A model generated the notes under the pieces. It was not told where the DNA came from. It saw nothing but the letters and a program-made list of their open reading frames with translations, and made no database searches. The position numbers and the translations under genes were made by a program. Shown piece after piece: positions 38,082 to 46,399 of a DNA stretch of 51,715 bases (position 1 is the first letter of the stretch; every line of letters starts with the position of its first letter). The stretch comes from Lujinxingiaceae bacterium (lineage in GTDB: Bacteria; Myxococcota_A; Bradymonadia; Bradymonadales; Bradymonadaceae), in NCBI GenBank assembly GCA_013697635.1, contig JACCWM010000155.1:1-51715 (forward strand), given 5' to 3'.

Positions 38082-38762
38082 TTAGATCCGGCGAAAGACA
38101 CCGACCACGCGCCCGAGCACGGCCGTCTCGCGCGCATCGCTCTCTAGAATGTAGATCGGCGCCAAGGCGTCGTTGGCAGGCTGCAGGCGCACACGGCCAT
38201 TCTCGCGGTAGATGCGCTTGACGGTGGCCTCGCCATCGACCATCGCGGCGACGATCTCGCCGTCGCGCACGTTTTGCTGTTGCCTGACGAAGATGTAGTC
38301 ACCATCGTGGATGCCGTCATCGATCATCGAGTCGCCCCGCACCCGCAGGCTGAAAAGCCCGTCGCTGCGCCCGAGCAGGCTCTCGCCAATCTTGACGTAC
38401 TCCTCGGTGTGCTCGATGGCGGCAATCGGCGCACCGGCGGCGATGCGGCCAACCACCGGAATGTCGAGGATGCCTTCAATTGCGGCGAGCTCCTCGGTGA
38501 TCGGCGCGCCGGGGCTGCCCTCAAAGCGCCTGCCATCGGAGCAAAAGACCGCGCGCAGCGCCCGCGACTTGGAATCCTCGCGCAAGATGTAGCCCTTGCG
38601 CTCGAGCGCCTTGAGGTGATCGTTGACCCCGTTGGTCGAGCGAATCCCTAGACGATCGCCAATCTCACGAATCGTCGGCGGATAGCCCGCACCTTGAATG
38701 TGCTCGGTGATCGCATCGAGAACGAGCGCCTGACGGTCGGTAAGCTTCTGTGGTTGTTCCAT
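38082..38762 (-). CDS. lexA: LexA repressor of the SOS response
   Basis: LexA represses DNA-damage genes and cleaves itself when RecA filaments form. The 226 residues show the winged helix (residues 8-70, TIREIGDRLGIRSTNGVNDH), the self-cleavage site A109-G110 in VVGRIAAGAP, catalytic S145 in GDSMIDDG and K182 in ATVKR. The start is placed at 38762 because the HTH domain begins there, preceded by AAGAGA. A LexA-like operator lies 67 nt upstream (see separate entry), so autoregulation is expected. It is divergent from the nuo operon. Confidence 0.95.
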   Translation of the reverse strand: MEQPQKLTDRQALVLDAITEHIQGAGYPPTIREIGDRLGIRSTNGVNDHLKALERKGYILREDSKSRALRAVFCSDGRRFEGSPGAPITEELAAIEGILDIPVVGRIAAGAPIAAIEHTEEYVKIGESLLGRSDGLFSLRVRGDSMIDDGIHDGDYIFVRQQQNVRDGEIVAAMVDGEATVKRIYRENGRVRLQPANDALAPIYILESDARETAVLGRVVGVFRRI

Positions 38763-38828
38763 TTTCTCTTGTCCGATTCTAGAGTGGTTGAACACAAACA
38801 ACAGCGACTGAAATTTGACATATCAATA

Positions 38829-38872
38829 ACTGAACAAGTGTACCATCATCCGCACACAACGCACAAGGTCAA
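38829..38872 (-). promoter_or_regulatory. lexA promoter with LexA operator
   Basis: On the minus strand, TTGACC (38867-38872) and GATGAT (38845-38850), 16 nt apart, are fair -35 and -10 elements. Immediately downstream is TGGTACACTTGTTCAGT (38829-38845). It contains GTTCAG and fits 14 of 17 positions of the M. xanthus LexA box CTRHAMRYBYGTTCAGS (from memory). On the plus strand it reads GAAC-N4-GTAC, near the palindromic GAAC-N4-GTTC box of other bacteria. Its place at the likely transcription start fits autorepression. Confidence 0.6.
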
Positions 38873-39146
38873 AGTGATTTCCGTGAATTGCTGTCAAATT
38901 TGCGGCAGACGGCACTCTGTAAGAGCCGCTCGGGCGCACGCTCCAAGGCCCAGCGACCCTTGCACCGGTTTTTGAGGCATGGGCTGCTCGGCGCCCGATC
39001 TTGGGCAATTGTGATCGGATTTGGCTGCGCTCTCTTTGACCGCAGGGCGCGGCCCACCGAACGCCGCCGCAGCGGGGAGTATGATCCAGGATTCGGGCGT
39101 TACGTTTGAGCCCGCCGGGCGAGGCGCCGTTTTCCTCACCCCGTGT

Positions 39147-39176
39147 TTGACACTTCGCGAGCGAGCGTGTTAGTGG
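39147..39176 (+). promoter_or_regulatory. Candidate nuo operon promoter
   Basis: TTGACA at 39147-39152 is followed after 17 nt by TTAGTGG, about 115 nt before nuoA. The -10 is poor, but the same TTGACA plus TTAGTG pairing occurs before rpsA, which may reflect a local -10 preference. Confidence 0.3.
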
Positions 39177-39289
39177 TGTGGCGGATTTTCGCCCGGCTCT
39201 CAATTCATGGGACTCAGGGGCATAAACACTGGTCGATCTCTGTGGCCGCCCCCGATCGGGCAGGCCTCGCGATACGGATGAAGTAAGTT

Positions 39290-39667
39290 ATGGAGATAGC
39301 CGATTATTTACCGCTGATACTGCTCTCGGTCATGGCCTTCTCGACGGTCGCGGTGATCATCGTATTGGCGACCTTTTTTGGGCCGAAAAACCCGACCAAA
39401 GAGAAGCTCATCCCCTACGAGTCGGGCTCCGACCCGGTAGGCGAGGTGCGCGGTGTACGCTTCAGCGTCAAATTCTACATGGTCGCCATCAGCTTCATCC
39501 TCTTCGACCTCGAGACGATCTTCGTGATTCCTTGGGCGATGTCCTGGCGCCAGAGCGCGTCGCTTGGCTTTGGATTTTACTCATTTGCCGTCATGGCCAT
39601 TTTCCTCGCGATCTTGACGATCGGTCTCGTCTACGAGTGGAGTCAAGGAGGTCTCGAATGGGACTAG
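39290..39667 (+). CDS. nuoA: NADH-quinone oxidoreductase subunit A
   Basis: A small membrane subunit of complex I, 125 residues with three transmembrane helices (about 9-30, 62-80, 90-115). Family signatures: [37 protein letters not shown], which includes the Asp/Glu of the quinone-proximal loop. It opens the operon nuoABCDGHI. Its stop overlaps the start of nuoB by 10 nt. Confidence 0.95.
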   Translation: MEIADYLPLILLSVMAFSTVAVIIVLATFFGPKNPTKEKLIPYESGSDPVGEVRGVRFSVKFYMVAISFILFDLETIFVIPWAMSWRQSASLGFGFYSFAVMAIFLAILTIGLVYEWSQGGLEWD

Positions 39668-40206
39668 AACATCAGCTACCCGAGGTCATCACGACCCGAT
39701 TGGAAGAAGCCGTCGGTTGGGCGCGCAAGCACTCACTGTTTCAGTATCCCTTTGTCACGGCCTGCTGTGGCATGGAGTACATGGCCACGGCCTGTGCGCG
39801 CTATGATATCGCCCGCTTTGGCGCCGAGATCCCGCGCTTCTCGCCGCGCCAGGCCGATCTGCTCTGGGTCGTGGGCACGGTCAATCACAAGCTTGCGCCC
39901 TTTTTGCGCCGTATCTACGAGCAGATGGCCGAGCCCAAGTGGGTCATCGCCTTTGGCGTTTGTGCCTCGACCGGTGGCTTCTACGACAACTATGCGACGG
40001 TTCAGGGCATCGACAAGATCATCCCGGTCGATGTCTACATCCCCGGCTGCCCGCCGCGCCCGGAGCAGGTGATCGACGGACTTTTGAAGTTGCAGGAGAA
40101 GATCCAACAAGAGCCGTGGCGAAAGTACGACTACGAAGAGAAGCGCCGTCAACGCGAGGCCGATGGCATCATCGAGGGGCCGCCCTTGTTCCAGCGCCCG
40201 GAATAG
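39658..40206 (+). CDS. nuoB: NADH-quinone oxidoreductase subunit B
   Basis: NuoB (182 residues) holds the terminal 4Fe-4S cluster N2, which passes electrons to quinone. The four cluster cysteines are in ACCGMEY (adjacent pair), GVCASTGG and IPGCPPRPE. The ATG lies inside the end of nuoA, with a strong AAGGAGGT about 6 nt upstream. The C-terminus has a charged tail ([16 protein letters not shown]) beyond the core. Confidence 0.95.
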   Translation: MGLEHQLPEVITTRLEEAVGWARKHSLFQYPFVTACCGMEYMATACARYDIARFGAEIPRFSPRQADLLWVVGTVNHKLAPFLRRIYEQMAEPKWVIAFGVCASTGGFYDNYATVQGIDKIIPVDVYIPGCPPRPEQVIDGLLKLQEKIQQEPWRKYDYEEKRRQREADGIIEGPPLFQRPE

Positions 40207-40282
40207 CTCTTTTGTTTGGGTCGGCTCCCACCGTTTATCCACACGCCGAGCGATGCTCGGCCGATGCCCAGTTGCTGCAGTC

Positions 40283-40834
40283 ATGGCCAAGAAACTAATC
40301 AATTTCGTCCAGAACAAGTTCGCCGACGAGGTGCTCGACTCCCACTCCAGGTTGGGAAACGACACCGTGATCATCAAGCGTGAGCGGCTGGCCGAGATCG
40401 TCGAAGCGCTTCGCGACGAAGCGACGACCAAGATGGACTTTCTGCGCACGATCACGGCGGTCGACTACATGCAGCGCCTGCCGCGCTTCGAGGTGGTCTA
40501 CGTGCTCTACTCGATGACGCACAAGCACATGCTGACCCTGCGCGTCGTGCTCGAGGAGAGCGATCTGCGCCTTGCCAGCCTGCACAAGCTCTACGGCACC
40601 GCCGGCTGGCAGGAGCGCGAGGTTTGGGACATGTACGGCGTGCGCTTTGATGGCCACCCGGATCTGCGCCGCGTGCTGCTCTATGAGGAGTTCGAAGGCC
40701 ACCCCCTTCGCAAGGACTACGCCAAGCAAGCAAGCCAGCCGCGCGTCGAGCTGCTCGCGCGCGAGCGCGACAGCGTCGAAGAGTTCAATGTCTACGTCAA
40801 GGATCGGCCCGCGACCGGTTCGCGAAACGGCTGA
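40283..40834 (+). CDS. nuoC: NADH-quinone oxidoreductase subunit C
   Basis: NuoC (183 residues) is a peripheral-arm scaffold subunit. Signatures: RFEVVYVLYSMTHKHMLTLRVVLEE, WQEREVWDMYGVRFDGHPDLRRVL and EGHPLRKDY. It is a separate gene from nuoD, not a NuoCD fusion. The ATG at 40283 is chosen because the family N-terminus begins there. An in-frame ATG at 40253 is possible, and neither has a strong Shine-Dalgarno. It lies 76 nt after nuoB. Confidence 0.9.
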   Translation: MAKKLINFVQNKFADEVLDSHSRLGNDTVIIKRERLAEIVEALRDEATTKMDFLRTITAVDYMQRLPRFEVVYVLYSMTHKHMLTLRVVLEESDLRLASLHKLYGTAGWQEREVWDMYGVRFDGHPDLRRVLLYEEFEGHPLRKDYAKQASQPRVELLARERDSVEEFNVYVKDRPATGSRNG

Positions 40835-40890
40835 CGAGCAACGCAACGCATCGACTTGACGCGCTTTGAGAGACAAACGGAAAAAACATT

Positions 40891-42105
40891 ATGGCCCACG
40901 ACATCAACGATACTTACGAGCCAATCGACCAGGATCTGCATACCGAGCCGATGATCCTGCAGATGGGACCAAGCCATCCGGCCACCCACGGCACGGTGCG
41001 CTTTACCCTGACGCTCGATGGCGAGAAGGTGCTCAAGTGTGAGACCGAGGTCGGCTACCTGCATCGCGGCTTCGAGAAGGAATGCGAGGCCTCGACCTGG
41101 ACCCAGGTCTTCCCCTACACGGACCGTCTCAACTACGTCAGCCCCCTGCTCAACAACTTCGGCTACGCGCTGGCCGTCGAGAAGCTGCTCGGCATCCAGG
41201 TTCCGGAGCGCTGCGACTGGATTCGCACGATCATGGGCGAGATCAGCCGGCTCTCCGATCACTGGACTTCGGTCGGTGCCGGCGCGCTCGAGCTGGGCGC
41301 GATGACGGCGTTTTTGTACGCGATCGAGGCCCGCGAGCTGGTCTGGGACTTGACCGAACAGGTCACCGGCGCGCGCATGACGGTCAGCTACGGGCGCATC
41401 GGCGGCCTCAAGGACGACTTGACGCCGGACTTCGCCGCCAACTGGAAGCACGTGCGCGAGCGCCTGCTCGAGGTCCATGCGACCACCCACAAGCTGCTCA
41501 CGCGCAACCGCATCTTCGTCGACCGCATGCAGGGCACGGGCGTTTTGACCCGCGAGATGGGCATCAGCTACGGCTACACCGGCCCGGTCTTGCGCTCGAC
41601 CGGTGTCGACTACGACGTTCGAAAAGACCACCCCTACTTCAAGTATGGCGAGATCGACTTCGAGGTTCCCGTCGGCTCGACCGGCGACAACTACGACCGC
41701 TACCTGGTGCGCATGGACGAGATCGTCCAGAGCGTGCGCATCATCGACCAGTGCCTCGAGCGCATCCAGCCCGGACCGGTCAACTCCGACGATCCGCGCG
41801 TGATGCTGCCCGACAAGCAGAAGGTCTACAACACGATCGAGGGCATGATCTCGCACTTCAAAATCGTCTTCGAGGGCATCCAGGTGCCGCCCGGCGAGAT
41901 TTACAGCTACACCGAGGCCGGCAACGGCGAGCTCGGCTTCTACATCGTCTCAAACGGCACCGGCAAACCCTGGAAGATTCACGTGCGCTCGCCAAGCCTG
42001 ATCATGATGGGCGGCGTGCACAAACTCTTTGAGGGCAGCATGCTGGCCGACATCATCCCCACCTTCGATACGATCAACATGATCGGCGGTGAGTGCGACA
42101 AGTAA
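40891..42105 (+). CDS. nuoD: NADH-quinone oxidoreductase subunit D
   Basis: NuoD (404 residues) forms the quinone pocket with NuoB. It shows QMGPSHPATHGTVRF near residue 25, the conserved GYLHRGFEK, PYTDRLNYVSP, RIGGLKDDL and the C-terminal SYTEAGNGELGFYIVSNG, ending IIPTFDTINMIGGECDK. The HxxxH of the quinone site is kept in SHPATHG. Usual length for the family. It precedes nuoG by 60 nt; the NuoE and NuoF genes that usually come between are absent. Confidence 0.95.
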   Translation: MAHDINDTYEPIDQDLHTEPMILQMGPSHPATHGTVRFTLTLDGEKVLKCETEVGYLHRGFEKECEASTWTQVFPYTDRLNYVSPLLNNFGYALAVEKLLGIQVPERCDWIRTIMGEISRLSDHWTSVGAGALELGAMTAFLYAIEARELVWDLTEQVTGARMTVSYGRIGGLKDDLTPDFAANWKHVRERLLEVHATTHKLLTRNRIFVDRMQGTGVLTREMGISYGYTGPVLRSTGVDYDVRKDHPYFKYGEIDFEVPVGSTGDNYDRYLVRMDEIVQSVRIIDQCLERIQPGPVNSDDPRVMLPDKQKVYNTIEGMISHFKIVFEGIQVPPGEIYSYTEAGNGELGFYIVSNGTGKPWKIHVRSPSLIMMGGVHKLFEGSMLADIIPTFDTINMIGGECDK

Positions 42106-42165
42106 GCGTTTTAGGCGGGCTTTTTAATCAAAAGGCCCCCAGATAAGGCTCAGGAGTAAGACGCA

Positions 42166-43719
42166 ATGCCAAAAGTCACAGTAAACGGCACCGAGATCGA
42201 GGTCGACAAGGGAACGACCATCTTGCGCGCCGCCGCCGAAGCGGGCTTTGAGGTGCCGCACTTTTGTTACCACCCGGCGCTCTCGATTCCGGCCAATTGC
42301 CGCATGTGTTTGGTCGAGGTCGAAGGGGCCTGGAAGCTGCAGCCTGCCTGCTACAGCCAGGTCACCGACGGCATGGTGATCAACACCAAGAGCGAGCGCG
42401 TGGTCAAAGCCCAAAAGGCCGTGCTCGAGTTCATCCTGGTCAACCACCCGGTGGACTGCCCGATCTGCGATCAGGCCGGCGAGTGCAAGCTCCAAGACTA
42501 CTACGTCGCCTACGACTCCCAGGAGTCGCGCCTTCGCGCCGAGAAGGTCCACAAGGTCAAGGTCTTCCCGATCGGCCCTGAGGTGCTCTACGACGGCGAG
42601 CGCTGCATCCTTTGCACGCGCTGTGTGCGTTTTTGCGAAGAGATCACGGCCACCAACGAGTTGACGATCGTGCAGCGCGGCGACCGCGCCGAGATTCGCG
42701 CCTTTCCCGGCCGCGAGCTCGACAACAAGTACTCGGTGTGCACGGCCGACATCTGCCCGGTGGGCGCTCTGACCGCGCGCGATTTTCGCTTCAAGTGCCG
42801 CGTCTGGCTGCTCAACTCCACGGACAGCGTCTGCACGGGCTGCTCCAATGGCTGCAACATCCATCTCGAGCACTTTCGAAACGAGATCCAGCGCTATCGG
42901 CCTCGCTTCAACCCGGCGGTCAACGACTACTGGATGTGCGACGCCGGCCGGCTCACCTACAAAGAGGTGCACACCGACCGCCTCTTGCATCCGACGAACA
43001 ACGGCGCCGAGCTCAACTGGCATGCCGTCTGCGAGACGGTGGCCGACAAGCTCAAGCGCGCGATCGACGAGGTCGGCTCGGACAAGATCGCGCTCGTGCT
43101 CTCGCCGCAGGCGAGCTGCGAGGACCTTCATCTGGCGCGCAAGTTCGCCAGCGACGTGATCAAGACCAGCCGCTTCTACATGGGCGGCAAGCGCGACGGC
43201 GACTCGGACGATTTCCTGATCAAGGCCGACAAGAACCCCAATCGCCGGGGCATCGAGGCCGTCTTTGGCTCGACGACGGCGGCGCTTCCCTTTAGCCAGC
43301 TCGTCGACGACATCGAGGCCGGCACGGTTCAGGTCGTCTACATGATGGACCAGTACATGCCCGTCGATGCGGCCACCGCTGCGCGCTTTGTCGAGCGACT
43401 CGACAAGCTCAAGCTCTTCGTCTTTCAGGCACAGCACCAGGGCGCGCTCGCCCAAAAGGCGCACATCGCCCTGCCCGTCTGCAGCCACGCCGAGAGCGAG
43501 GGCACCTTCGTCAACTTCGAGGGCATCGCCCAGGGCTTCGAGCGCGCCTTTGCAGCGCATGGGGAGTCGCTTCCTCACTGGCAAATCTTCATGCGCCTGG
43601 CCCAGGCCATGGGCAAACCGTTTAGCTACACCTTCATCCAGCAAATTCGAAAAGAGATGTTCGCTCCACGGCCTGATTCCGTGGCCAGCGGTACCGCCGA
43701 AGGCGTGCCCGTCGAGTAG
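42166..43719 (+). CDS. nuoG: NADH-quinone oxidoreductase subunit G, compact form
   Basis: NuoG carries several Fe-S clusters of the peripheral arm. The N-terminus is a 2Fe-2S domain (CYHPALSIPANCRMC plus a later Cys). Then come HPVDCPICDQAGEC (the His/Cys N5 cluster) and CILCTRC plus CTADICPVG (4Fe-4S). A CTGCSNGC motif with a later WMCDAG fits the extra N7 cluster. The remaining domain resembles a shortened molybdopterin-oxidoreductase fold. At 517 residues it is shorter than typical NuoG (about 680-900). NuoEF are not adjacent, so they must lie elsewhere or another electron input is used. Confidence 0.9.
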   Translation: MPKVTVNGTEIEVDKGTTILRAAAEAGFEVPHFCYHPALSIPANCRMCLVEVEGAWKLQPACYSQVTDGMVINTKSERVVKAQKAVLEFILVNHPVDCPICDQAGECKLQDYYVAYDSQESRLRAEKVHKVKVFPIGPEVLYDGERCILCTRCVRFCEEITATNELTIVQRGDRAEIRAFPGRELDNKYSVCTADICPVGALTARDFRFKCRVWLLNSTDSVCTGCSNGCNIHLEHFRNEIQRYRPRFNPAVNDYWMCDAGRLTYKEVHTDRLLHPTNNGAELNWHAVCETVADKLKRAIDEVGSDKIALVLSPQASCEDLHLARKFASDVIKTSRFYMGGKRDGDSDDFLIKADKNPNRRGIEAVFGSTTAALPFSQLVDDIEAGTVQVVYMMDQYMPVDAATAARFVERLDKLKLFVFQAQHQGALAQKAHIALPVCSHAESEGTFVNFEGIAQGFERAFAAHGESLPHWQIFMRLAQAMGKPFSYTFIQQIRKEMFAPRPDSVASGTAEGVPVE

Positions 43720-43737
43720 GACAAGTGAGGTTTTTTC

Positions 43738-44886
43738 ATGGTGGAAGTACTCATTACCGTTATCAAGATCGTGGCCATCGTCTTTGTCTTCGCCATGGGC
43801 GTGGCCAGTCTGATGACGCTGCTCGGCGACCGCAAACAGTCGGCCAAGATCCAAAACCGTGTTGGCCCCAACCAGGCCAAGTTCTTCGGTTTTAGCCTCG
43901 GCGGCATACCCCACTTCATCGCTGACGGCATCAAGATGATCTTGAAAGAGAACACCATGCCCAACGGCGCCAACAAGTGGCTGCACACGCTGGCGCCGGC
44001 CTTGATTTTCTTTCCGGCGCTGGTCGGCTGGGCGGTGATTCCCTTTATGGATCACTACTGCACGGGAAGCGTGCGGACACTGGCCGATTACACCGAGGTG
44101 TGCATCGACGGCGAGTGGAAGAACTACTTCTCGATCATGCACAGCGACGCCGGCCTGCTCTTCGCCTTTGCGATCGCCGCGGTCAGCGTCTACGGCGCGG
44201 CGATCGCCGGTTGGGCGTCGAATAACAAGTTCAGCCTGCTCGGCGGCCTGCGCTCCTCGGCACAGATGATCTCCTACGAGGTCTCGATGGGCCTGAGCCT
44301 GGCCGGCGTGCTCATGATCTACGGCACGCTCAATCTCAACGAGATGGTGCGCGCCCAGGGCTATCTATTCGGCGGCTGGCTGCCTATGTGGGGTATCGTC
44401 GTGCAGCCGCTGGCCTTCTTCTTGTTCTTTTTGGCAGGCCTTGCCGAGACCAAGCGCGCGCCCTTTGATCTGCCCGAGGACGAATCGGTGATTGTCGCCG
44501 GTTATATCACCGAGTACAGCTCGATGAAGTTTGCGATCATGCAGCTCAGCGAGTACGTGGCCACGGTCTTCATCGCCGCCTTGATTGCGATCCTGTTTTT
44601 GGGCGGCTGGCAGGTGCCCTTCTTGTACGCCGACGGCATCCGCTTTTTGGGCAACCACTGGCAGCCCTTCGCCGAGAATCCCGACCTGTGGTACTACTTC
44701 ACGATCATGCTGCGCATCGGCGCGATGGTGCTCAAGGTGCTCTTCTTGGTCTGGCTGCAGTTCATGATGCGCTGGACGCTTCCGCGCTTTCGCTATGACC
44801 AGGTCATGACGCTGGGCTGGAAGATCTTGTTGCCGCTGAGCATCGCCAACCTGTTCATCACGGCCCTGATCCTCACGATCCTTTGA
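43738..44886 (+). CDS. nuoH: NADH-quinone oxidoreductase subunit H
   Basis: NuoH (382 residues) is a membrane subunit with about eight helices at the junction of the peripheral and membrane arms, helping to form the quinone chamber. Signatures: QNRVGPNQAKFFG, LRSSAQMISYEVSMGL, AETKRAPFDLPEDES, and FTEY-type VIVAGYITEYSSMKFA. A loop of about 30 residues with two cysteines (CTGSVRTLADYTEVC) sits between helices 2 and 3. It follows nuoG by 18 nt. Confidence 0.95.
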   Translation: MVEVLITVIKIVAIVFVFAMGVASLMTLLGDRKQSAKIQNRVGPNQAKFFGFSLGGIPHFIADGIKMILKENTMPNGANKWLHTLAPALIFFPALVGWAVIPFMDHYCTGSVRTLADYTEVCIDGEWKNYFSIMHSDAGLLFAFAIAAVSVYGAAIAGWASNNKFSLLGGLRSSAQMISYEVSMGLSLAGVLMIYGTLNLNEMVRAQGYLFGGWLPMWGIVVQPLAFFLFFLAGLAETKRAPFDLPEDESVIVAGYITEYSSMKFAIMQLSEYVATVFIAALIAILFLGGWQVPFLYADGIRFLGNHWQPFAENPDLWYYFTIMLRIGAMVLKVLFLVWLQFMMRWTLPRFRYDQVMTLGWKILLPLSIANLFITALILTIL

Positions 44887-44914
44887 TACGAGCAATCCCA
44901 TCTGGGAGAACGAT

Positions 44915-45448
44915 ATGGCACTTGTAGAGACACGACCGGTCAACCGCATCAAGCAGAACCTCTGGGACAAGAGCTACATCCCCGAGATCGTGCGCGGTCT
45001 GGCGATCACCACCCGGCACTTCTTTCGCAACATGAACCCGGACAAGAGCCAGCGCTCGACGTTTACCCGCGAGTACCCGGAGGTGCCCACGGTCTACCCC
45101 GAGCGCTACCGCGGCCTGCATCGGCTCATGCTTCGCGCAGACGGCCAGGTGCGCTGCGTGGCCTGCATGTGCTGCTCGACGATTTGTCCGGCCGACTGCA
45201 TCCACATCGAGGCGGCCGAGCACGACGATCCGGCGATCGAGAAGTATCCGCGCGTTTTCGTGATCGACGAGCTGCGCTGCATCGTCTGCGGCCTGTGCGT
45301 CGAGGCCTGCCCCTGCGACGCCATCCGCATGGACGGCGGCGTGCACATCCCGCCCTACACCGAGCGCGGCGCAGCCTTTTTCGACCGCGACCTGCTCATG
45401 GAGCGCGGCGGCCTCTCGCTGGCCGTTCAGGGCGGCGAGAGCAAGTAG
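44915..45448 (+). CDS. nuoI: NADH-quinone oxidoreductase subunit I
   Basis: NuoI (177 residues) is a two-4Fe-4S ferredoxin-like subunit that holds clusters N6a and N6b. The motifs are CVACMCCSTICP and CIVCGLCVEACP; the first has one extra Cys inside. It is the last recognisable nuo gene here. NuoJ to NuoN do not follow, and a gene of unknown function starts 7 nt after its stop. Confidence 0.95.
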   Translation: MALVETRPVNRIKQNLWDKSYIPEIVRGLAITTRHFFRNMNPDKSQRSTFTREYPEVPTVYPERYRGLHRLMLRADGQVRCVACMCCSTICPADCIHIEAAEHDDPAIEKYPRVFVIDELRCIVCGLCVEACPCDAIRMDGGVHIPPYTERGAAFFDRDLLMERGGLSLAVQGGESK

Positions 45449-45455
45449 ACCGCCC

Positions 45456-46382
45456 TTGAGCTTACGACCTTCCACATCGCCCAAACGACTGAGCCCGCTG
45501 ATCGCCGCGGGCTTGATCGTTTTTGCAGGCATCGCAAGCCTGCTGGCCCAGCTCTTCGTCTTTCCAGGCAACGCCGTCGACGCCGATTGGCAGCGCGCCG
45601 CCGCCCATGTCGTCGAAGCGGTCGAGGCCGACGACGTCGTGCGCGTCCACCCGAGCTGGACCGAGGCGCCGATGCCCTATCTGCAAACCATCGGCAACCA
45701 GCTCAACCGCCTCCACCACCCGCTGGCCGAGGACATCCAAGGCGTCGAGCGCATCTGGATCATCTCCGAGACCGACCGCCTGGCCGAGGCCCTGGCCCGC
45801 ATCCCCTTCGACACCGCCAAGGCCCAGCTCGAGCGCTTCGACACCATCACCGTCGCTCTCGTCGAGGTGCCGGCCTCAACGCAGTTCCCCTTCGCTTTGC
45901 ACGAGCACCTCGACCAGGCCATCGTCACCCGCGGCAGCGGCAAAAAGCAGGAGAAGTGCACCAACTGGGATGCCCAAAAGCGCGAGTGGCAGTGCGCCAA
46001 GCGTGACCGTTGGCTGTACGTGGGCGAGAGCGTGCGCGAGCTGGACAACGATCCGCGCACCTGCATCTACGCCCACGCCCTGCCCAACCAGCGCGTGCTG
46101 CGCATCGAGTTTCCCGAGGTCCCGCTCTACGAGACGCTGCGCATCCGCGCCGGTCTGGATTTGCGCGGCGCGCGCAACGCCCGCGCAACACAAATCGATT
46201 ACCGCATCTATGTCGACGACAAGCTGCTCACGAGCGAGTCCATCGCCAAGGCCGCCTCCCCCTGGACGGCGCACGACATCGACACCACCGAGCGCACCGG
46301 CGAGTCCGTGCGCCTGGCCGTCGAGGTTCAGGCCGAGGCTGTGCACGGGCGTTTTTTCTGCTTTAACGGCTGGTCGTTCTGA
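45456..46382 (+). CDS. Membrane-anchored protein of unknown function
   Basis: A 308-residue protein with one N-terminal transmembrane helix (about 13-36, LIAAGLIVFAGIASLLAQLFVFP) and a large outside domain. That domain has a mixed alpha/beta start (WQRAAAHVVEAVEADDVVRVHP) and a beta-rich C-terminal half. The latter has jelly-roll-like strands (RIEFPEVPLYETLRIRAGLDLRG and ATQIDYRIYVDDKLL) and two close Cys pairs. No family is recognised. It begins with TTG 7 nt after nuoI, without a good Shine-Dalgarno, so the start is uncertain. The gene is probably transcribed with the nuo operon, but no link to complex I is evident. It converges on the PEGA-kinase gene. Confidence 0.6.
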   Translation: MSLRPSTSPKRLSPLIAAGLIVFAGIASLLAQLFVFPGNAVDADWQRAAAHVVEAVEADDVVRVHPSWTEAPMPYLQTIGNQLNRLHHPLAEDIQGVERIWIISETDRLAEALARIPFDTAKAQLERFDTITVALVEVPASTQFPFALHEHLDQAIVTRGSGKKQEKCTNWDAQKREWQCAKRDRWLYVGESVRELDNDPRTCIYAHALPNQRVLRIEFPEVPLYETLRIRAGLDLRGARNARATQIDYRIYVDDKLLTSESIAKAASPWTAHDIDTTERTGESVRLAVEVQAEAVHGRFFCFNGWSF

Positions 46383-46399
46383 CCCCTCCCCACTCGTGA

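Larger units (their letters stand above)
38763..39289. other. Divergent intergenic region, lexA / nuo operon
   Basis: A 527-nt gap that holds the lexA promoter and operator on the left and a candidate nuo promoter on the right. Between them (about 38880-39140) lies GC-rich sequence with no gene, RNA or repeat I can identify. Confidence 0.4.

Noticed and set aside
42124-44142. A 672-residue open frame on the minus strand
   Set aside because: It is antisense to nuoG and nuoH, which have diagnostic motifs. The product is low in real signatures.
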